From: an uncultured Chloroflexota bacterium
GTDB lineage: Bacteria > Chloroflexota > Anaerolineae > UBA4142 > SHND01
Direction of reading: 5' to 3'
DNA length: 64,000 nucleotides
Assembly (NCBI GenBank): GCA_937870825.1
Contig: CALMZO010000256.1
Span: 31,428 to 95,427 of the forward strand
Position numbers and translations under genes: made by a program. This document shows, one piece after another, positions 59,278-64,000 of this stretch; position 1 is the stretch's first letter; each line of letters begins with the position of its first letter. The notes under the pieces were generated by a model. It was not told the origin of the DNA. It ran no database searches and was given only the letters and a program-made list of their open reading frames with translations.

Positions 59278-60441
59278 ATGAGCAATTCCACTGCGACCAT
59301 TACCCTCATCGGTTCGGGTGAATTTGGCGAGGCGATGAGCAAAGTGTATCGCGCTGTCCTCGCAAAATGCCCACCCGAACCCGGCGTTGTTTTTCTTGAT
59401 ACTCCTGCCGGTTTTGAATTGAACGCCGACGCCATTTCTGCCAAAGCCGCCGAGTACTTTGCGCAGCGCCTCCAGCTCGACCTTGCCATTGCAACATTCA
59501 AGCACAAAGCGCGCGCCTCCGCCGTCGAGACCGAGGCGGCAGTGCGCGCGTTGCGCCGCGCCGACATGATTTTTGCGGGACCCGGCAGTCCCAGTTACGC
59601 CATTCGCACTTGGCGCGCCACACCCGTGTGGGAAACGGTGTTGAATCGTTTTGAGCGCGGCGCGCATTTGGTCTTGGCAAGCGCGGCAGCAATTGCAACC
59701 GGTTCCGCCGCACTCCCCGTCTATGAAATTTATAAAGTCGGTGAAGAATTACATTGGCTCGATGGATTGAATTTGTTCACCGCGCTCGGCATGAATCTTG
59801 CCATCGTGCCGCACTGGAACAACAACGAAGGGGGAACGTACGATACGCGATTTTGTTTTATGGGGAAATTGCGTTTCCGCGAACTGGAGCAACAACTCGC
59901 GCGCGACACAACTGTATTGGGCATTGACGAATATACCGCATGCATGTTTGATTGCGCCACCGAAACCGTCAGCATTTTTGGCGCGGGGAACGTTACGGTG
60001 CGTTGTGATGGGCAAGAATGGGTGTACCCATCGGGGCAAAATTTTTCATTTGACAAATTGCGGCTGCGCGTCCCGATGCTTCAGGGAAACGCACAGGCGG
60101 CTTTATTGCCGATACCCAACGCAGGAATGAACGACGAGACGTCGCACTATCTCTTGCAACTCGCGCGCGCGCTGAACGAAACAGAAACACCGGACCTCAA
60201 ACGTCACCTGATTGACCGCGCACATGACACGATGCACGAATTGTCCGCCGCGTGGATTCCATCGTCACACCTCGCCTCCCAAGAAAACATCGCGCCATAC
60301 ATCGAAACGCTGATTGAAATCCGCCGACAACTACGCGCAGCCAAACAATACGCGCTCGCGGACGAAATTCGCAAACGACTGACACAGTTGGACATTGTGT
60401 TGGAAGATAACAGCGCGGGAACGACCTGGCGCAATGCATAG
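59278..60441 (+). CDS. S51/type-1 amidotransferase-like protein fused to a CysRS-type C-terminal tail
   Basis: A 387-residue protein. Residues 1-220 resemble the S51 peptidase/cyanophycinase-like class I glutamine amidotransferase fold: ITLIGSGEFG, MIFAGPGSPSYAI and the nucleophile-type VLASAAAIATG. The last about 55 residues (LIEIRRQLRAAKQYALADEI, RKRL, GIVLED-like DIVLEDNSAGTTWR) match the C-terminal end of cysteinyl-tRNA synthetases, though no synthetase domain is present. The start at 59278 fits the fold. Confidence 0.7.
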   Translation: MSNSTATITLIGSGEFGEAMSKVYRAVLAKCPPEPGVVFLDTPAGFELNADAISAKAAEYFAQRLQLDLAIATFKHKARASAVETEAAVRALRRADMIFAGPGSPSYAIRTWRATPVWETVLNRFERGAHLVLASAAAIATGSAALPVYEIYKVGEELHWLDGLNLFTALGMNLAIVPHWNNNEGGTYDTRFCFMGKLRFRELEQQLARDTTVLGIDEYTACMFDCATETVSIFGAGNVTVRCDGQEWVYPSGQNFSFDKLRLRVPMLQGNAQAALLPIPNAGMNDETSHYLLQLARALNETETPDLKRHLIDRAHDTMHELSAAWIPSSHLASQENIAPYIETLIEIRRQLRAAKQYALADEIRKRLTQLDIVLEDNSAGTTWRNA

Positions 60442-60467
60442 GCGTCAGTGAGAAACGAGAAAAAACC

Positions 60468-60953
60468 ATGAATGAAAAAACTTTGCTTGCGCAAGTGTTG
60501 ACGGCACAGCGTGACGCGCTCTTGAATTTTTGCGATGCATTGAGTGACGCGCAGCGCACCGCGCCAATCACGTCCGAAGGATGGAACGTTCAGGACAATC
60601 TCGGACACCTGGCGTATTGGGAAAGCGTCACGCTGGAGCATTTGTCACAGATTCTCAAACAAGGACGTCCGCATCCGCCGCCCGACGCGAATGAAACGGA
60701 CATCAACGCGCAGGAACGCGCCAAACGTCAAACGTGGCAATGGACGCGCCTGCGCGCAGAGTTTGAAAATACGCGCAATGCCGTCATCGAGCGCGTAAAC
60801 GGCTTGAGCGAACGCGATTTGCAATTTTTCACACCCAGCCCGTGGAGCAACAGCGCGCCGATGCTCACCGTCGAAGCGCTGGTGCGCGATGATGTTCTCG
60901 AACACGGACGCGAGCATTTCGAAGCATTCCGGCAAGCGCATGCTCATCATTGA
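60468..60953 (+). CDS. DinB-like protein (fourth of four in the window)
   Basis: A 161-residue four-helix protein. GWNVQDNLGHLAYWESVTLEH and DVLEHGREHFEAFRQAH hold the metal His residues. It overlaps the following acetyltransferase gene by 14 bases. Unlike the other three copies it is outside the nuo cluster. Confidence 0.8.
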   Translation: MNEKTLLAQVLTAQRDALLNFCDALSDAQRTAPITSEGWNVQDNLGHLAYWESVTLEHLSQILKQGRPHPPPDANETDINAQERAKRQTWQWTRLRAEFENTRNAVIERVNGLSERDLQFFTPSPWSNSAPMLTVEALVRDDVLEHGREHFEAFRQAHAHH

Positions 60954-61506
60954 TTTGAGACCCGAACACGAACAGCACATTGCCCAAGTCGCCGCGCTGC
61001 TCGTCGAAGCGTTCACACACATTCCCGACACTTGGGACACATTCGAAAAAGCGCGCGATGAAGTGTTGGAATCCTTCGGCACGGGCAGAATCAGCCGCGT
61101 TGCGCTCGACGAAAATGGCGACGCGGTGGGCTGGGTTGGCGGTATTCCGCAATACGACGGCAACGTGTACGAATTGCATCCGCTTGCTGTCAAACCAAGT
61201 CATCAGCGTCAGGGCATCGGACGCGCGCTTGTCGCGGATTTGGAAGAACACGCGCGCGCACGCGGGGCTATCACCGTCGTACTTGGCTCGGACGATGAAT
61301 TTGACGGAACGAATTTGTACGGGCAAGATTTGTATCCCGACATCCCGGCGTGGATTGCAAACATCAAAAATATCCGCAATCATCCGTACGAGTTCTACGA
61401 AAAATGCGGGTATGTGATTTATGGCATCGTACCGGATGCAAATGGGTTCGGCAGACCGGATATTTTGATGGCGAAGCGGGTTGCGAGGAGGAATCAAGAT
61501 GGTTAG
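60940..61506 (+). CDS. GNAT acetyltransferase similar to aminoglycoside 6'-N-acetyltransferases
   Basis: A 188-residue acetyltransferase. LHPLAVKPSHQRQGIGRALVADLEEHARARGA is the acetyl-CoA site (QRQGIG). The C-terminal half with LGSDDEFDGTNLYG, IKNIRNHPYEFYEKCGYVIYGIVPDANGFGRPDI closely resembles chromosomal AAC(6')-type enzymes. Resistance activity is not proven by sequence. The ATG at 60940 is used; translation is coupled to DinB upstream and to the antitoxin-like gene downstream (8-base overlap). Confidence 0.82.
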   Translation: MLIIDLRPEHEQHIAQVAALLVEAFTHIPDTWDTFEKARDEVLESFGTGRISRVALDENGDAVGWVGGIPQYDGNVYELHPLAVKPSHQRQGIGRALVADLEEHARARGAITVVLGSDDEFDGTNLYGQDLYPDIPAWIANIKNIRNHPYEFYEKCGYVIYGIVPDANGFGRPDILMAKRVARRNQDG

Positions 61507-61831
61507 CGTACTCGTAAAAGACAAATATGTTGAAACTCTGAACGCACTTGGAGATATTCAAGCGGCGGTTGATGTAGCATTAGAGCGTTATACCATTGAA
61601 CAAATTACAACCAAGATAAATTCTTTACGCGCGCTTGAAGCCGAATACGAAGGAAAGTATGGGATGGATTACGAGACGTTTGCAAAACGAATCGAACGAG
61701 ACAATGTCTTGGCGCGCACGCTCGAAGCGAACGGCAACAAAATGTGGGAAGCAGACTTGTTAGATTGGGAATTTAGCGCCAAAGGAATTCAAGATTGGAT
61801 GCACCGCCTACAGAGCTTTTTGCTCGGGTAA
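61499..61831 (+). CDS. Antitoxin-like protein of a TumE/DUF6516-type pair
   Basis: A 110-residue protein. ALERYTIEQITTKINSLRALEAEYEGKYGMDYETFAKRIERD and WEADLLDWEF are typical of the small helical partner encoded before DUF6516/TumE-like toxins. GAGGAGG lies before the ATG at 61499. Its 3' end overlaps the toxin frame by 37 bases. Confidence 0.6.
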   Translation: MVSVLVKDKYVETLNALGDIQAAVDVALERYTIEQITTKINSLRALEAEYEGKYGMDYETFAKRIERDNVLARTLEANGNKMWEADLLDWEFSAKGIQDWMHRLQSFLLG

Positions 61832-62189
61832 TCCAACTTGCCGAATCTACATTCGAGCATGTTGAGTATTCGACAGACTATGCACCGGAACGAGCAATTC
61901 TGCGCTTACGGGGATTGTTTGCCGTTCATCGTGTATTCGTCATCGAGTTAATAGCAAACACAACGCGCAAGTACTCGTATTATGTATTGCGTGGTGATTG
62001 GTTGAAATTGGATTTGACAATAGTTCCGACCCCGATGCAATTCGCCTCAAGTATAGCAAGATTGGAATGGAACACACAGGCGAATTGGTTCCACATGCGC
62101 ATCGAATGGACAAGTCGGAAATCGTGTTGACAGAAGAAATGACGTTCGAAAAATTTGTGGATTGGCTCAAGGCAAATTTGACTGAATGA
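61795..62189 (+). pseudogene. DUF6516/TumE-like toxin, frameshifted
   Basis: Reading starts in one frame (MDAPPTELFARVIQLAES to YYVLRGDW at about 61999) and continues in another (EIGFDNSSDPDAIRLKYSKI, then HAHRMD, to the TGA at 62189). Joining the frames gives a protein of about 131 residues with the GFDN and H-x-H features of TumE/DUF6516 toxins. The break is near GATTGGTTGAAATTGG, where one base, or a 4-base TTGG unit, appears to be missing. It may be a real inactivation, programmed frameshifting or a sequencing error. Confidence 0.55.
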
Positions 62190-62207
62190 GTTGCAAAGGA
62201 GCAACGC

Positions 62208-64000
62208 ATGTTGAGTAACGAAACAACAATTCCCACCACCTGCCCTTTTTGCGGCGTCGGCTGTCGTCTCGATTTGCATATCAGCGGCAATCAAATTTCG
62301 CACGCGACGACGCCGTACGATGACATCGTGAGCAAAGGCAATTTGTGCGTCAAGGGCAGATTCGGTTGGGATTTTGTTTATCATCCGGAACGCGTAACCA
62401 AGCCGTTGATTCGCAAAACGTTGCAATCGCCCGGACATCGCGCGCCTGCGCGGCGCGACGATTGGCGCGAGGCAAGTTGGGAGGAAGCGCTGGAACTGGT
62501 CACAACGCGTTTCGCAGAGACTGTTGAAAAACATGGACCCGATGCCACGGCGGTGTTTTGCTGCGCGAAAGCGACGAACGAAGACAATTACGTTTTGCAA
62601 AAAATGTTTCGCGCGGTGATTGGCACCAACAACATTGACCACTGCACGCGTCTTTGTCACGCGGGTTCCGTCGTCGCGCTGCAAATGGCAGTCGGTTCGT
62701 CGGCAATGTCCAACAGCGCGAGCGACATTTACGATTGCGACGTTGCCATTGTCACCGGCTCGAACACCGCCGAATCGCATCCCATTATCGCGCTCCAATT
62801 CAAAGACGCGGTCGCGCGCCATGGCACAAAATTGATTGTGGCTGACCCGCGCCGGGTCGAGATGGTGAACTTTGCCGCGTTGTGGTTACAACAACGCCCG
62901 GGCACCGACGTTCCGCTTTTTTCCGCGATGGCGAATGTTATCATTCGTGAAAGATTGTTCAACGCGGAATTTATTCACTATCGTACAGAAAATTTTGGCA
63001 CGTTTGCGAAAGCGATGGAAGAATTCACGCCCGAAGTGGCGGAACGCATCAGCGGCGTGCCTGCGGAAAAAATCATTCAAGCCGCGCGCATGTACGCCAC
63101 CGTGAAAAATGGCGCGATTTATTGGGCGTTAGGAATTCCCGAACACACGCACGGAACCGAAAACGCGTTGTCGCTCGTCCATCTCGCGTTGTTGACAGGA
63201 CACATCGGCAGACCGGGGACCGGGCTTAACCCGCTGCGCGGACAGAACAATGTGCAAGGCGCATCCGACGCGGGCGCGATGCCGTGGCATTATCCGGGCT
63301 ATCAAGCATCCGATGACCCCCAGACCGTCGAGAAATTTCGCGCGAAATGGGGTAATACGCCGCCTGTTGGACGCGGACTCACCACCACCGAAATCGGGAA
63401 CGCGTGGGGAACGGGGGAGGTCAAAGCGCAATACATCATGGGCGAAAATCCGTTGATGAGTGAACCGAATTTGCGGCACGCGCATCATGCGATTGAACAT
63501 TTGGATTTTCTTGTGTGTCAAGACATGTTCATCAATGAAACGGGTCGCTATGCGGACGTGATATTGCCGAGCGCAAGTTTCGCGGAAAAAGATGGCACGT
63601 TCACCAACACCGACCGCCGCGTGCAGCGCGTTCGCAAAGCTTTCGAGCCCCTTGGCGCATCGCGCGCCGATTGGGAAATCGTGAGTGAGGTGGCAGCGCG
63701 TCTAGAGACAAAACTGAAACGTGAACGCACCGCGTTCTGGGGCTATGAACATCCGTCGGAAATTTGGGACGAGATGCGCGAACTCGTTCCCGCGTTTACA
63801 GGCATCACGTACGAACGCCTTGAAACGGAACGCTTGCAGTGGCCCGTACCGACGCTTGACCATCCCGGGACACCCTTTTTGTTTGCAGAAAAATTTCCGC
63901 GCGGACGCGGAAAGTTTTTCCCACTGGTGTATCAACGCAGCGCGGAAGAACCCGACGCGGAATATCCGTACGCGCTGACGACGGGACGCGTGTTGTATCA
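62208..64000 (+). CDS. fdhA: Formate dehydrogenase catalytic (molybdopterin) subunit, partial
   Basis: At least 597 codons, open to the window end. The N-terminal [4Fe-4S] site has Cys12, Cys15, Cys19 and Cys47. The active-site segment NNIDHCTRLCHAGSV places Cys150-His151 where formate dehydrogenases have Sec/Cys-His, so it is a Cys-type Mo/W enzyme. GENPLMSEPN, NETGRYADVILPSASFAEKDGTFTNTDRRVQRV and the MopB fold order are typical. It lacks the NuoG-like N-terminal domain, which is the separate gene at 58024. AAAGGAGC precedes the ATG. Confidence 0.92.
   Translation, partial: MLSNETTIPTTCPFCGVGCRLDLHISGNQISHATTPYDDIVSKGNLCVKGRFGWDFVYHPERVTKPLIRKTLQSPGHRAPARRDDWREASWEEALELVTTRFAETVEKHGPDATAVFCCAKATNEDNYVLQKMFRAVIGTNNIDHCTRLCHAGSVVALQMAVGSSAMSNSASDIYDCDVAIVTGSNTAESHPIIALQFKDAVARHGTKLIVADPRRVEMVNFAALWLQQRPGTDVPLFSAMANVIIRERLFNAEFIHYRTENFGTFAKAMEEFTPEVAERISGVPAEKIIQAARMYATVKNGAIYWALGIPEHTHGTENALSLVHLALLTGHIGRPGTGLNPLRGQNNVQGASDAGAMPWHYPGYQASDDPQTVEKFRAKWGNTPPVGRGLTTTEIGNAWGTGEVKAQYIMGENPLMSEPNLRHAHHAIEHLDFLVCQDMFINETGRYADVILPSASFAEKDGTFTNTDRRVQRVRKAFEPLGASRADWEIVSEVAARLETKLKRERTAFWGYEHPSEIWDEMRELVPAFTGITYERLETERLQWPVPTLDHPGTPFLFAEKFPRGRGKFFPLVYQRSAEEPDAEYPYALTTGRVLY

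Noticed and set aside
61980..62822. Minus-strand open frame of 280 codons
   Set aside because: Runs across the frameshifted toxin and antisense into the formate dehydrogenase gene; no ribosome-binding site or domain.

Overview
The window looks like part of a chromosome of an aerobic or facultatively aerobic member of the Chloroflexota, probably Anaerolineae-like. This assignment is an inference from gene content (caa3-type oxidase, branched-chain acyl-CoA metabolism, paired PspA proteins) and from the many short heptanucleotide and hairpin repeats between genes. There is no 16S gene or other decisive phylogenetic marker. Codon use is uniform (strong preference for GCG and CGC codons), and nothing looks like a large recently acquired island.

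Layout. 1-11.6 kb: a truncated substrate-binding lipoprotein, a TolB-propeller/SpoIID protein, a membrane Rieske protein, two small co-transcribed proteins, an amidohydrolase, a degenerate sensor kinase, an acetyltransferase, a medium-chain dehydrogenase, a Uma2 protein and an M50-like protease. 11.6-18.4 kb: an acyl-CoA carboxylase cluster (MccB-like carboxyltransferase, biotin carboxylase, separate biotin carrier) with MaoC, CitE-like and FAD genes. 18.8-21.8 kb: a module pspA / membrane protein / membrane protein / pspA. 21.8-25 kb: a hydrolase, a small membrane protein and a NicO-type metal exporter. 25-32.3 kb: a cytochrome c oxidase operon (coxB, coxA, coxC, a coxD-cupredoxin fusion, ctaG, ctaB). 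32.3-35.9 kb: an MFS transporter, an HNH nuclease, a Cys-rich protein, RNase P RNA and tRNA-Lys. 36-47.7 kb (minus strand): complex I subunits A, E, H, J, K, L, M, N, interrupted by three DinB-like genes, a lipoprotein and a DUF3800 gene, but lacking B, C, D, F, G and I. 47.9-54.3 kb: a Nei/Fpg-type glycosylase, a methyltransferase and a branched-chain 2-oxoacid dehydrogenase (E1alpha, E1beta, E2). 54.4-64 kb: a NuoE-NuoF fusion, a HoxU-like iron-sulfur subunit and a formate dehydrogenase catalytic subunit that runs off the end. Between these lie a kelch lipoprotein, DUF420, an S51-like/CysRS-tail fusion, DinB, an AAC(6')-like acetyltransferase and a toxin-antitoxin pair with a frameshifted toxin.

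How the genes fit together. The branched-chain 2-oxoacid dehydrogenase and the methylcrotonyl-CoA-type carboxylase point to leucine/isovalerate catabolism. The resulting NADH would enter complex I and leave through the caa3 oxidase. NuoEF, HoxU-like and FdhA-like subunits together resemble an NAD-linked formate dehydrogenase.

The most interesting non-genic signals are four. (1) A family of about 7-bp tandem repeats lies at gene borders and in frame inside genes, including a biotin carboxylase. (2) A hairpin repeat occurs inside RNase P RNA and also in the cox operon. (3) A promoter-structure-terminator unit at 39.5 kb looks like an undescribed small RNA. (4) A tRNA/tmRNA-like element lies downstream of rnpB. 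Several genes also have a -10 box so close to the start codon that their transcripts are probably leaderless.
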